Positions 1-13,000 of a DNA stretch of 64,000 nucleotides are shown here, piece by piece. Both the position numbers and the translations under genes were made by a program. Origin of the DNA: Crambe crambe (Eukaryota; Porifera; Demospongiae; Poecilosclerida; Crambeidae); NCBI GenBank assembly GCA_963924555.1, contig OZ004593.1:4088480-4152479 (forward strand), read 5' to 3'. Below the pieces are notes generated by a model. It had not been told where the DNA came from. It did no database searches and was given only the letters and a program-made list of their open reading frames with translations. The number at the start of each line of letters is the position of its first letter. Positions within the stretch are counted from its first letter, which is position 1.

Positions 1-384
1 CCTGGTTTCATTGTCTGAATATGACCACCTTTTTGAAACTTTGTTGGCTATTCTTCTTTTGAGGTGGCAGCTTGGGCCTTTTCTCATCACCATCTGGATG
101 AGTATAATTTTATTTGATGTGCCCAAGCAGTGGCAAGCAGTTCAACTTTCTTCCATGTAAGATACTTCAACTTGGCTAATAAATTTGACACATAAGATTC
201 AGAGGCTAGCTCAATCACCAGATTCCAGCTTTTGGGTTTGCCTTTGTGTATACCAGAACCTTAAGAAAGACAGCAGAAAAGAAGTGTATTACATGTGATA
301 GTACTTGAGTGCGTGATATAAATATAAAACCCCTTTTCTCTAGTACTATTGCATATTGTGTATGTGTTAGATGTGTGATTTATT
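1..384. other. Left edge, no gene supported
   Basis: I see no convincing coding exon on either strand. The stretch probably holds the 5' untranslated region, the promoter or an upstream exon or intron of the hnRNP H gene that begins at 385 or is spliced in at 396. A donor-like site lies near 156 (CCAT/GTAAGAT), but its phase does not fit the next exon. Confidence 0.5.
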
Positions 385-1052
385 ATGATCCCATTGTTAT
401 ACCAGGATTCTTCCAATGATCACATTGTTCGTTTACGTGGATTGCCATACTCAGCCCAAGTAAAAGACATTTTATGTCTTTTGGGTGACTGTAAAGTCCG
501 AAATAACGAGAAAGGTGTGAAATTCACATTCACTGCAGATGGACGACCATCAGGGGAGGCCTTTGTGGAACTTTGGTCTGCTGAGGATGTTGAGAAAGCT
601 CTAGCACATAGCCATGAACATATGGGGAGGCGGTATGTTGAAATATTCAGGGCCTCCAGAAGTCAGATGGAGTATGATTGTCGCAAGGAGGACAGAATTG
701 GTGGTGGAGAAGGCTCTGGTGTAGTCAGACTCAGGGGCTTACCTTTTGGGTGTACTGAAGAACAAGTTCAAACCTTCTTCTCTGGTGAGTCATGCAATAT
801 GATATGGACACAGGAATCAGTTGTATAAGTCCAAAATTTCTAGGGTATGCGGGTCTCATGACTATCACTATTTTATGGCTACAATATTGTATTTTATGGT
901 CTATAGGAATAAATATTGTCCCTGGTGGGATAATACTACAGAGAGATGTGGATGGTAGAGAAACAGGAGAGGCTTTTGTAGAATTAGCCTCGAAAGGTGA
1001 TGTAGACCAGGCGCTGGCCAGAGACAGAAAAGAAATCCAACATAGGTACATC

Positions 1053-1137
<85 letters not shown>

Positions 1138-2680
1138 AAATATTAAAATATCACATTACCATCAACTCTCAAAATGTTTAAGGTGGCAGGTCACCCCAGG
1201 CTAAATTAAATCTTTTCACTAAACATGGTGTGACCTGCTCCCTTGATGTGCATTATGTTACTTTTATAATTATATTTTGTAATGTGGGTAACAGGTACAT
1301 TGAAGTTTTTCGTAGTTCTCATTCTGAGGTGAAACCGTACAAAGGTGGTCGGCCAACCCCTTACAGTCGACCGGGAGGCAGGGGCGGGGGGTTCGCGGGA
1401 TACGGGAGCTATGGAGGGGGAGGGGCCAAGTACGGTAGTGGGTACGAGAGGAATTATCGAGGCGGTCGGGGAAGGGGAGGTGGGCGAGGCGGAGGGTATG
1501 GGTATGGAGGAGATGGAGGTATACGTATTATTATATATTAAGTTACCATGTGGGTTGAAAATTTTAAGGGTCAAATTTCATTTCCTCTCAGCACGACTTT
1601 AGTACATATTTTGTATTTGCTGCTTCTGGAGAGGGATAGAAATAGTCACTTTCTCTATCTGAATTAAGACCCTCAAAATTTACTACCTATTAATACAGTA
1701 GTAGTAGTAGTAGTGATAAAATTCTATTGCATTACTAATGCATAATAGAATGCTCGTAAGAGTTATCCTTATCCACAGTGAGTATCAAATCTAGGTTATT
1801 ATGATGATCCTGGTTATTATCATGATCCCGCACCTCATGGTCCACCCCAGCATGGCCCCCCACATGGAGAGGACCCAAATCTGATAGCATATCCAATGAT
1901 CCGCCAGAGTCATCCTTCTAGAGGAGGTTATGGTGGGCCCCCAGGGATGGGTGGACCTCCAGTCAGTAACCACCGTGTGCGCATGAGAGGTCTTCCGTAT
2001 TCAGCAAAAGAGAAAGATGTTACTGATTTCTTCACTCCATTGGTACCAATAAGGGTGACTATGGATTTTGATCAGTATGGTCGACCATCTGGTGAGGCTG
2101 AAGTTTTCTTTTCTACTCATGAAGATGCTACTGCTGCCATGCAAAAGAATAATCAACATATTGGTCAGTTTACACAAATAAGTTTTGGTAATTATTGATA
2201 TGTGTGATGAAAACAGGCCATCGATACATAGAGCTTTTTCTGAACAGTTCTCGTGATACAGTGCCCTCACATGGTGGTGGACCACCTCAGTATGCAGCTC
2301 CCCCTGCTCCACAACAAGGAAGTTGGAGTGATCCTAGAGGGCAGGTTAGTGTTAACATTAAGATATGTGCTTTAATTAGCTAATGTAATCCTCATAGAAT
2401 ACTGCCGCTCCAGTTTCTGGAGTTCCTTCTGCACCTGGATATGGGAATCAACAAGTTAGCTACCAACAACCACCCCAACAACAACAGCAGCAGCAGCAGC
2501 CACTCCCACAACAACCACCACCTCAACAGTATCAGGCTCAGCAGAGTGCACCTGGATATGGTAAGTTTGCATACCTTAGTGCCTTAATTTAGTAGATCTC
2601 TTCCTCCAGTTCCAGCCAGTGTTGGATACCAGCCTTCTGCTACTGGTTATCAACAACCTGCTTGGGGAACAAGCTACTAA
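385..2680 (+). CDS. HNRNPH: hnRNP H/F family RNA-binding protein
   Basis: This is a nuclear pre-mRNA-binding splicing regulator of the hnRNP H/F type, which binds G-rich RNA through quasi-RRM domains. The seven exons are 385-784, 907-1045, 1295-1518, 1795-2163, 2217-2344, 2398-2560 and 2610-2680, giving 497 residues in continuous phase. The domain order matches the family: qRRM1 (VRLRGLPYSA, GRPSGEAFVEL), qRRM2 (VRLRGLPFGC, GRETGEAFVEL), a Gly/Arg/Tyr-rich linker, qRRM3 (VRMRGLPYSA, GRPSGEAEVFF) and a Gln/Pro/Tyr-rich tail ending GYQQPAWGTSY. The start at 385 is uncertain because a good acceptor ends at 395, so the first codons may lie in an upstream exon. Intron 2 holds a long TC microsatellite. 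The 3' end faces the minus-strand Death-domain gene 185 bp away. Family assignment is secure; which paralogue (H, F or GRSF1-like) is not. Confidence 0.93.
1058..1135. repeat. (TC)n microsatellite
   Basis: This is an almost perfect CT dinucleotide run of roughly 78 bp in intron 2 of the hnRNP H gene, close to the donor site. A similar tract at 7028-7105 lies in a DENND1 intron. Confidence 0.95.
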
Positions 2681-2748
2681 CAAGAAGAGAGAAAGGGATT
2701 ATACATGCATGTATTCGTGTAATAACTTGATTCTTTGTTGTGTGTTTT

Positions 2749-2754
2749 AATAAA
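2749..2754 (+). promoter_or_regulatory. Polyadenylation signal of the hnRNP H gene
   Basis: A canonical AATAAA hexamer lies about 70 bp after the stop codon of the hnRNP H gene and before the convergent minus-strand gene. Confidence 0.7.
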
Positions 2755-2865
2755 ATATAGTTGACTACAGTTTACATATACAAAAACAGAATTTGAGTTT
2801 TCATGAATACAGTTGCACATAATCCAAAAAAGGCATATAATATGTAACACCAACAAACATTTAAT

Positions 2866-4610
2866 TCACAAACAATATTGCTGAGAAGACAACATAGAAA
2901 GCAGCTCTTTGATATCAAGACCTGCAACTACCATCCAGGTTTCAAAAAATGACTTTGCAGCAGTCAAGGTTTTAACTGTAGTAGTGAGATTAAGATCAAC
3001 TGCATCATCTGCTCCTTTAATGATCTTTTCCAGTTGATAAACATTGCATGTGTTTTGTGATGCTGATATTAATAATCCCCAATAAGCCTCAGATTTTTGA
3101 TGAAATTTAATCAACCTTTCAATTGAATCTATCTCGCTGTTTTCAAAATCAATTAGTTTTCTATTTTCCTTTATCTTGATTTCATATTTGTGTATTTCTG
3201 CCTCAATGTTCTCCAAAGAAGTCCTTGTGTCTAAATTAGCTGCCCTCACTTTTTGAATGTCTGCCTTACAACAGTCCACTTTGTCTCTCTTCTTCTGCAT
3301 ATTTCCCTCTATTTCACTGACTAAGCCACCCAGTCCAAAACCAATTTCTGCACTCTCTCCAATGTCTCCTTTTGATATGACTCCTACCAGTGCTCCTAAA
3401 GCCCCACCAATTAATTTAGTCTTCCTTGCCTTTTTTTCTGCTTGTTCTAAACTCTTCACTGCCTCGTGAAGTTCAAGTTCTGCTCTTTCCAACTGGCTGG
3501 TATCATGTCGAATCTTTGATTCCTGTGCACACAATTGAATGTCAGCACTTGACTGGTCATCTTTTAGTTTTGATACATGATTTTCATAGTCTCTATTCTC
3601 CATCTCTAACTTCAATACTTCTGCACACAACTGGTCCCTTTCATTCTCACACTGGTATTTAGCACATTCTGCACTTTTCACTAGGAGTTTCCCATCTTCA
3701 CTTAAGTTTTTCAAATGAGCAAGTGCTTGTTCATGATCAACCTGTGAGCAGATAAGGTCTAATGTTTGCTTAGCTTTTTCATAACAATGCTTCCCTTTCA
3801 TGACTATAGAAGAAATTTCATTTGTTGATGTAACAGTGGGAAATTTACAAAGAGTCAGCTCCTCTTTGCCTATGCCAGCCTGGAGATAAGAGGTTGGGGG
3901 TGAATCATCATCCCCTAGTATGGCCATTGAAAAACCTGTGAAGTATAATAGGGTACAGGATAAAATTTTAATCAGTCAGTGAACTTTGTCCCAGTATGAA
4001 ATTTCAGTTCAAAACTCACATTTCTTTTGACATATATCAACAGCTACACTCCTTTTGCCAATAGCAACCAAAGCCTTCAAGAGTTTTGCATATGTTGCCT
4101 CCTTGTCACTACTTAACCAAGTATCAAACATCTGCGAACTACATCGCATTGTGTCCTTTGGGTGATCACATTCTATTACTTTCAGTGTGTTAAATGGAAG
4201 GCACAGCTGGATACCAATGTTGTACCACAAGTAGTCAATTCCCAGTTGACACAATTCAGGCAGTAAAGGAGTAGATTTCAGGGAACACTCTGTAATGAAA
4301 ACAATAGCAGTAATCAGATGTGCCACAATCATCATTAATTTTAGACTACAGGGAGCATGTTAATTCTCACAGAAGAGAGTACATGTGATAATGAATTGAT
4401 TAGCTTTGATTGTGTACCTTGATTATAAAACCTACTACTTTATACCTGTAAAATGGGGCTAGTTCTTTTGCAGCATTTCATGTCCAAATGTACAGTTCAC
4501 TTGCCCAATAGAGTTACCCCTACTAGCTCACTTTTATGATCTCCGCGGCGTGAACCTACTTCTTCATCGCTGGAATCGCTGGGATCGTAAGGGACAAGAG
4601 ACATTGCCAT
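2866..4610 (-). CDS. Death-domain protein with coiled coil and glycine-rich hydrophobic segment
   Basis: Three exons, 4610-4532, 4289-4020 and 3935-2866, join in continuous phase to 472 residues. The N-terminus is short and acidic/Ser-rich (MAMSLVPYDPSDSSDEE). Exon 2 carries a Death-fold domain at about residues 35-115: the pattern Trp-x2-Ile-Gly, Leu-Lys-Val-Ile-Glu, Met-Phe-x2-Trp-Leu and Leu-Leu-Lys-Ala-Leu-x2-Ile-Gly matches Death domains of invertebrate adaptors. Exon 3 is a long charged coiled coil interrupted at about 291-322 by a Gly/Ala/Val-rich hydrophobic stretch (KLIGGALGALVGVISKG, then GFGLGGLV). Death domains mediate homotypic assembly in apoptotic and innate immune signalling. 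The second half has no match I recognise; the hydrophobic segment could be a membrane-inserting or oligomerising helix. It is head-to-head with DENND1 (255 bp between starts). The phase match across both introns supports the model, but no transcript evidence is available here. Confidence 0.78.
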
Positions 4611-4865
4611 TGGTGTCGCTTGCTTGCTTGCCTGTTGCCACTTGCCTGTGCATACGCATATATTTTATATATAAAATTCTCAGATATACGGTAAGGGTCG
4701 TTTAATTGGATAGGATAGGAGGGGTGTTGAACTCTACCAGAACTGTTTTGTTAGTGATTGTTGAACAGTGACTTGACCCATGTAAGAAGCGATAAGAAAG
4801 TGAGAGAAGCCCGAGATTCCGTTATCTTTTTCACCGTATAAATAGCTACTTCGTAGCTGGCATTG

Positions 4866-6771
4866 ATGGACTCTAGACTGAGGTAAGTGGAAGAACCTGG
4901 TAACCTTATGATATTAAGTTAGGTCTAGCTAGTACGTATCGTTGATATGTTTGATATACAACACTTGACAAGGGAAATTTGAAGGCAGTAGCTAGAGCTA
5001 ATCATGATTGGCTGCCTGTGTTAGGTTCTGGATGATGAGCCTAGGGAATCCGACCGTTTAATTAAAACAAAGTAAACCATTCAACTGTGATACGAATTAA
5101 TCTAATACCTGAATATATCAAATTTGCATCACTTTTTGCAGTGTGTGTTCTTTATTGGGCAATCAGCAATGCATGTGGGTGCCTGGGTGGTACAGTATAC
5201 TTACACGTCTGGATTATCCTTGTATCTTATTGAATTACAGAACTCCTGATGTCATTTATGATTTCTTTGCTGAGATAATTCGTCCTAAGGATGGAGAAGG
5301 TAAGAGAATGCGGCAAAATAATTCAGGGAGGGCTATTACTGGTACTATTATTGTTTATCCATAATTGGAGATATTTACATATGGTATCTTGAGAAGTTAA
5401 ATACAACGTGGAGAGACTACCACATGCATTTTAATAGTGTCCACCTCCCCAATAATTTTTATGTATTTACTCAAGACTATATGCTGTCCAATCACTAAGT
5501 ACTTTTGTTAACAGAGGCACAAATCAAGTCTATCTTCCCCAAGGATTACGAGTGGACCGAGGAGATGCGAAAGCAATTTCCTAAGTTTGTGTGGCCTATG
5601 AGGGGACCAAAGTAAGTATATATAAAGTTAATTAAAATCACTCATTTCTGTACGGACACTGAGTACCCGATATATGTACAGTTATTGTTTGTTCCTTGTA
5701 AACATACACATAGAGATATTGATTTATGTATAGGGATTTCTTCCTGTTAGTTTCATAGAAGCAACACCATTAGGGTTTACTTCAGAATTTTGCTTGAGGG
5801 GGGTCAAATGCCTAGTGAAAAAATTTGAGGAGGGGGAACTACAAACCAGTACATGTACAATAATCTCATTACAAAAGCTAGCTAATTCCTAGGGGGGCAA
5901 GCCATTGTTCAGGGGGGCAGAAGCCCCCCTTCCCCCTTGAAATAAACCCTGCTGGTATAGCGGTAAGATTTTTTTTCTGGCAGTAATGAACCAGATATTA
6001 TTTTTAGGGGTGCCTGTTTACTGCGCTGTTATATGAATTCTATTTGTAAATGTATGGCTAGTTTTTAGGCTTTTATTGGTGTTGTACAATCCAAGGAGTT
6101 GAGTGCTCATTGTATCTGCCATATCTACAACTATGGGCTATTTATCTTTGGAATATTGATCTTTATGCCTCTATGATATGTATACAGGACGCATGTCACT
6201 TTCAAAGTATGCGCCTAATCTATTAATGGAGGCAACATATTGATGTGTTAGTGTATTGGTAGTCTTGAACCTTTCTGAAAAAGGATCCTACATAAAAGAG
6301 TCTTGACATTCTTGCTGGATTTTATGTAGCGACAAGGAGGAACACTTCGCATTTGTCCTGACAGATCTGGATAGCAAATATAAATTTGGTTTCTGTCGTT
6401 ACCCTCCCAAAGGAGAAACCTGCATGTGTTTTATTAGGTGAGTGCTTGACTAGTTTACATTCTGCAAGATTGAGTGAGTATGTGACTCTTACCTGTAGTA
6501 ACCTTCCATGGTATAAAGTCTTCTATCGGGCACTGGACAAGATATCAGACCTGTTACTTGACCACCAACTTGAGGTGGTAGAGCCATTTCTGAAAGGTCT
6601 CCATTCTCATCCACTACCTAACCCTGGTGTTGATACCATTCTCAGTGTCGTCCCCAGTGAAGTAGATGCTGGACAAGTCTATTCCTTCCCCCTCCCTAAC
6701 CCCAAGAAACTTGCTGAGATTCCTACTGATGTAAGTTGCACATGTAAATCTCCTCCCCATACCCTTCCCCC

Positions 6772-6826
<55 letters not shown>

Positions 6827-7023
6827 CCCTTATTTTGCACTCGAAATTGTATGCTATTGGGGTGATTTCTTCTAGCTAAGTAGCTGTGCTCTTCTTCCAC
6901 CAGTGAGGCTTTCCCTGTGCAGTCTGTGGCACCCTGTTTGCTTTTGGCTCCCTCTCTTTACCATCTTCACCAGCCTAGTGAGCTGATGCCTTACTTGCTC
7001 TCTCTGTAGCAAATGACCTTTCA

Positions 7024-7090
<67 letters not shown>

Positions 7091-10000
7091 TCTCTCTCCT
7101 CTCCTCTCCTCTCCCCTTTGTTGGACTCCTAGAAGATTCATTGTTGAGTCAAGCCTGTAGCCAGAAGCTCAAGTACTTGGGCATATCAAGCTGCTTTGGG
7201 GCTCAATCTGCCCATCCTTGCTTTAGCCTGTTGCCATACAATGAGTGACATGCATGTTGCATTAGTAATTGACCTTTGAACCATGACGGACATATATACA
7301 AGTGTGATAATTTAGAAGCATTTGTACTACCGCCTGCATGTTGATGATTTTTACCATACAATCAAAACTTAATTGTGGGTAAATAAGACAAAGTATAATG
7401 TTGGTTGGTAATCATCATTGGTCATCATTAAGTTCAATTGGCATGATTATGACTTTGCTGAGTTAATGCTCTAACTTGCTATCCTTGAATCTGTTGATCT
7501 GGTGATAATACAAGAAGCACAAAAAAAATTTTTTTTTTACCACAGGATAAGGTAAGTGGTAAGCAGTGTGTGTAATGATGACCATATTCTTCGATATAAA
7601 TTTGAAGTATGTATACTGTGGGAACTCTTACAAGGAGTGAATATACATACATGATCTTTTATATCATACAAATGCTGAGAATCAGTACCAAAATAAGCTG
7701 TTGTAACCTAAACATTAAAGGGTGAATTTGATCAGGTACACAGCTTCTAGCCAAAAATAAATGACCTTTTTAATTCCAGGTACTAAATTAATTTGTGATT
7801 TTAGTGAGAAGTATCAAAATCTTTAACTTTAGTCAATTAATTATGAAGTAACAAAAAAATATACACCACAGTCAGGAGAGCCATAAACTCTTATCACAAA
7901 AATTGATGACTGTTTTTTTAGCCACCAAATATGTACAAGCAGACTGCATCTAACCTTTAAATATTCTGGTAACAAAATTAGTGTGCTAAGGGATTTTATA
8001 GTCTTTTCATAAATTATCAATTTGCTGATTGCAATGATAGTGATATCCAGTTTGACTGTACATTGATAAGACATCAAATCCACATTATGATAGCCAATTT
8101 AGACTGGAAAATATCCTGTGTCCTGCTTCCTGTTGTAAGCAGTACCATAAAAAATTTATCATTGTGTATGAGAAATGTGAAAACTTTATCGTTGTTAGGC
8201 AGTTCCAAACAAATCACTTGTTTAATGGATTTTTTCTCCTAGAGGCAGGCAGGACGAAGTAAACTTAATAAACTACCTCAGTATACTATGCATCATATTT
8301 ATATGGTCATGTGTTCTAGTATACAAAGAAACAGGAGTGTATTGGGATGTAATATACAAAGATAAAATTCTGTCAAAATATGGCAGTTAAATAAGTAATT
8401 TATTTTGAACTGCCTTATAGTAACATCTAACTTGAAAGTTTATGTCCAGATATTCTGTTTATCTATGTATATATATTTTATTTCAGGATAATCTGACTCA
8501 ATTTTATACCAACCTTCACTATAACGTCATCTTACACTTATTTGCCAAGTAAGCTTTTCTATAGTATAGAGAGCTGTTAAAGCTGTTGCTTTTAATTATT
8601 ACTGCTATTGTTGTTTTGTTGCTGTTTTTTAGTTGTTGTTTTTTTTTAAGCCAACCACATACCAAGTAGAAAATCATAAAAACAAAACAAAGAAGCTAAC
8701 CAAGTGTAAAATCAATGCACTTAGTAGAGTAGTCACATCTATATTATTAAAACCAACATATATTCTCCCGTATAGAACCCATTTAGAGTGTTTATTTTTA
8801 ATGAATTTAATTTAATTGAGGCTAGCGAAGCAAGCCCCCATGATGACTTTTCACCCTCATATGCAAATGTATGAATATCTATAATACCGTATAGTGTTTT
8901 AATATGGCGGTGGATTAATTTGGCGGTCTGGCCATCTTTCAAATTTGGTGGGGATAAAATTTGACGGGAGGGGGGGGGCGGCGCAGGCTAGCCAGCACAC
9001 GCGCCCAGCAGGCATGGAAAGTACGTGAAGTGTATTTTCTGATTTCTGCTCTCTCCTCTGGGGTGTAGCGATTGTATTTACCTCTCTTCACATCCATCTT
9101 CTCCTTACAGGCTTCTAGTACCTGTAGCCTTGTTAGCTGCTTCAAGTTGAAACTCAGTTAAGGAGCCCTTACACATGCTAACAGTAGGTTCTGCTTCCCT
9201 TTCTTGAAAAACTTTAATAGCGCCATTATTCACTGCATCGTCTAGAGTTCAAAGGTCATGCATGATCTTATTGACAGGATTAATATCGGTGGTTCAAACC
9301 AAAACTGCCAAACTGCCAAATTAAATCTTCCACCATATTAAAGCGCTATATCTCATACGTAATGTTCATTGAAGCTTCTTTTTATTATAACCTTAGCATG
9401 CACACTTGCCCCACAATGCCATTTCCCTAGTATGTAGACAGAGCTCCATAATTCTGCAAATAAGATATTTGATGGTACAGACAGGATGTTAGAAAGATCA
9501 AGTGGGTGTGGCATCATTAATAGAAAGGCATAAAAGGGGGACTTCTAATATTCTTCATATGTAACCATGCCAATTCAACATGACACATTTACTCTTTCTT
9601 GAAGTTCACTCCATGCATTTGCATTAGGCAATTTGCAGCTCTTGTATTGTGCTATACTCAAGGAATGATTATTCTCAGACCAACCCCAGCCCTCAGGTGA
9701 TGGTAGCTATATTTTTGGTTGTTTAGAAGTTGTGCTAGTATGTACGTAGCACTGCATATTTCAAATGTTGGAGCAATGCATCCTTTAAAAAGGCACAGTA
9801 TATACTTACAGCAGCTGGGGGGAGGTTCTCTAATGTGTAATATCAGGCAAATATTGGCTTCAAAAAATCTGATATGCAAAAATTTGAGATGCATGAAAAT
9901 ATATTAACCACATAAAGCACCCTGCAGAACAGAAACACACACTGTCATGATATAAAATAAGCGTCCAGGAGTTAATAAATGATTTACTATTGGTAAAGAT

Positions 10001-13000
10001 AGTCACATAACATTGCATTAAATAATAATTTCGGAAGGGGTCATTGTGTATGTGAATTCTCACTGAAATAAAATGGTGTTTACTCGCAACATTGTATAAG
10101 TCAAGTTGTTTTCTGAATGATGGGTGAGAAATGAAAGGTGGCATATGATTTTGGCTCTTCTATGACCGTAGTCAGTACTGAAGTAAATCTTGTAATCTTG
10201 AGCAGAAATATTTACTACGTGGTATGTAACAATGGCCAACCGTCTTATAGAAGAAGTGAAGAAGCTATCCTAGCTACGTATATGAAGTGTGGTGGAAAAT
10301 GAATGTTAAAGCACCCTGTAGAACAAATGAAAATGCTAACATAGCAATATCAAGAGTGTAGATTTTGTTTGTTTGTTTGTTTGTTTGTTTGTTTTTCAAG
10401 GGCACACCAAATAGAAAAATAATAAAGCACTGAAGAGAAACCTAGTGGTATCATAAAGTGTAGTTGAAAAAAGAATGAAGTTGAAATTTTTAAGGTAAGG
10501 GTTGTCACCATTGCTGGCACTGCACTAGCCTCTCTGAACTATCTGTGTTTTCTGAGTATTGCCTGAGAATAGAAGATGGCATATCATCTTTTCTCTTCTC
10601 ATTGAACTATCTGTGTTTTCTTAGAAATGGCTGAGCAATATAATTTTTGGCTCTTCTATGAAAGATAGAACAAATAAAGCTCTGTAATAACTTCAACGTA
10701 CAAAGATGACATGGTGTCAAAGAAAAGACAGTTTTACTGAAGATAACATTTTATAGCATTTTATTTGCATGTGAATAGTCTCACTAAATAGAATTGTGTC
10801 TACTTGCAGCAGTGTTCATCCAGTCTCTATGCATGTTGCTAAAAGAACTATTAATTTTCCGCTCTAATACGTAAGTTAGTGTGAAGGTCAGCAGTTTTTC
10901 TACTAGGTGTGTTTATTATCAACCCTCAGTGCTTGCACGAGGGTTACAGTACTCATTGAGTGTGTGTGTGTGTTGTTTGTGTGTATCTGTTACATCCACC
11001 ACGCTGCCAGTAGCGATTAGAATGCTTCAATTTCAGATGTCTAGACGATACTCTCCCCAGTGTTTAAATTGAGCCGTTTTTAAAAAGGTGTTATTCTGGA
11101 AAGAAGGGCACTCCAGCTCTGTACTATATAGCCTATACTCTATATAATGCACACTCTGCTGCTGACCATTACCTACTTTATCTAGGCTATGTACTACAAG
11201 GGAAAAAAATGAAGGAAAATAGCTGGAGTATCTTTAGTGACAAGTCTAGACGGTGTTGCTCATGACAAGCTCTATGCATTAGCTAGCTACTGTCTTACCT
11301 GCATTCTTAATCATATCTGTGCAGTTCTCCAAGCACTACATGCAGGCACTAGCCTAACAATATGGAATGCTGATTCATTAATACTTTTGCTCATCCGTGA
11401 TCTGCTCAATATCTCCAGATACACTACTGACTCTTAATGTGCGCTGAGAGTTAGCACTTCAGTGCTTTTTTTCCCCTTTTTTTTCAAGGGCAACCGTGTT
11501 TTTGAATAAGCACCATGCATGTGTGAGCATTATTACTGGTCATGCTGGGCGCCTGCACATTGACAAATGGTGGAGTTTCGAACTAGAGGTAGAAACTTGC
11601 TATCTGGCACTACAAAGTGCCAACTAATAGCATAGTTAGCTTTATATTTCCAAGTGTATAAGCTGGAAAGCCTACTTTAGTTTTAGTGATTGTCCACAGG
11701 ACTCTGCTGCTGGGTCCTCTGTGCATGAAGCTTTCATGGCTGACTAGCTAACTTTAGTGCTATATTTAAAGCCTTTCTTCTTTAGACTAAGCTCTGAACA
11801 GTTTTGAAGCGTATATAGGCCTTAAATTGCGCTTCATTTTTTTTTGTGTGTGTGTGTGAAAGGGTATGCTTCCTATTTGTAGATTCTCCATCCATAACCT
11901 AGTCATAGTTCATTCATGTGTTTTTTACATAATATACGTACTGTAGCATGATATTTGAGAGAAGAATCATCATTACTTCAAGCAGCCTTAGCATGGTGAG
12001 TTTTTACAGTTGATACTAGTGTTATCAACAACTCTAATTATCAACAACTCTAATGCATACTTATAGTTATCGGCTACAGTCCATGGAGCTGTGTTACTGC
12101 TATATCCTCTTCACTGGTAGGTCTTTGTGTATGTGCTATGCTTATTGTACTATATATAGTGCTTTAATTTCAAGGACCTCAACTTTTGTGCTAAGAATTT
12201 GTCAGGCATAAACCAGCTCCTGGGTTCTGGAATAGGCAGGCTCTTCTACTTAGCTGTCTGTACTTTCTCTGCCTGCAACTTTACTCTATGTTCAAAGCAT
12301 GAAGTAGTTCAAATAAGCTAGCCACAACTGCTTATCAAACTAGCTAGCAGCAGATCTACATCCAGTAAATAGAGTAATATAGCCTGTCTAGCTACCTATA
12401 CCTATGCACTTGCTAAAGGTCTGGTCTCTGTGCTCTGAGCAACAGTTCCCCCCCCCCCCCCCCCCCCCCCCCCCCATGAAAACCATGAATGTTGTGCTCC
12501 TCAGAAGTAGAGCGTGTTTAGAGGAGTGTTCTTGTAGGAATTGTGATTGGCATGCAATGTGAACATGTTAAATATACTATATATATGTAGGCAACATATC
12601 TTCATTCCTATTACCCCTCCACACCTACTGGACTACTGTTCGTAAGTGATGTATTTTATCTGAGTGATCCAATAGTAACATTTTTTCGATGTTATCAATA
12701 CAGAGCACCAATGCCATTTTTGATAGGTGTTCACTCATCATACATGGATGTAAGTAATAGTATGCCCCTTGACGATCTTGCAGAATCCTGGTAATGTGGC
12801 TATTTTATTTTGTCTTCAGATTGTTCGTAGAATGCCAACTGACGATATAGTCATCCTTGATGTGGATGAAAGCACCATTGAGTCAGCTCATGTGGATGAT
12901 TTAGCAACTCTTCCTTCTGATGTAGTCTCTACTCTCAAACATGTCTTGAAGAAGCAGTCTTCTGCTTATGGAGACACTGTGACTCGCTCTTTCTTGTTGG

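Larger units (their letters stand above)
8549..11946. other. Large repeat-filled intron 6 of DENND1
   Basis: No nested gene is supported on either strand. The intron contains a TIR element (8890-9351), a GTTT microsatellite at about 10366-10395, and an interspersed repeat at about 10396-10690 that recurs in an ABCC10 intron. A short GT run lies near 10960 and again near 11846. The remainder shows no pattern I recognise. Confidence 0.6.

Noticed and set aside
12448-12475. Simple-sequence tracts as a possible CRISPR array or origin
   Set aside because: These are homopolymers and microsatellites without spacer structure, and the genome is eukaryotic; no CRISPR or replication-origin signal is present.
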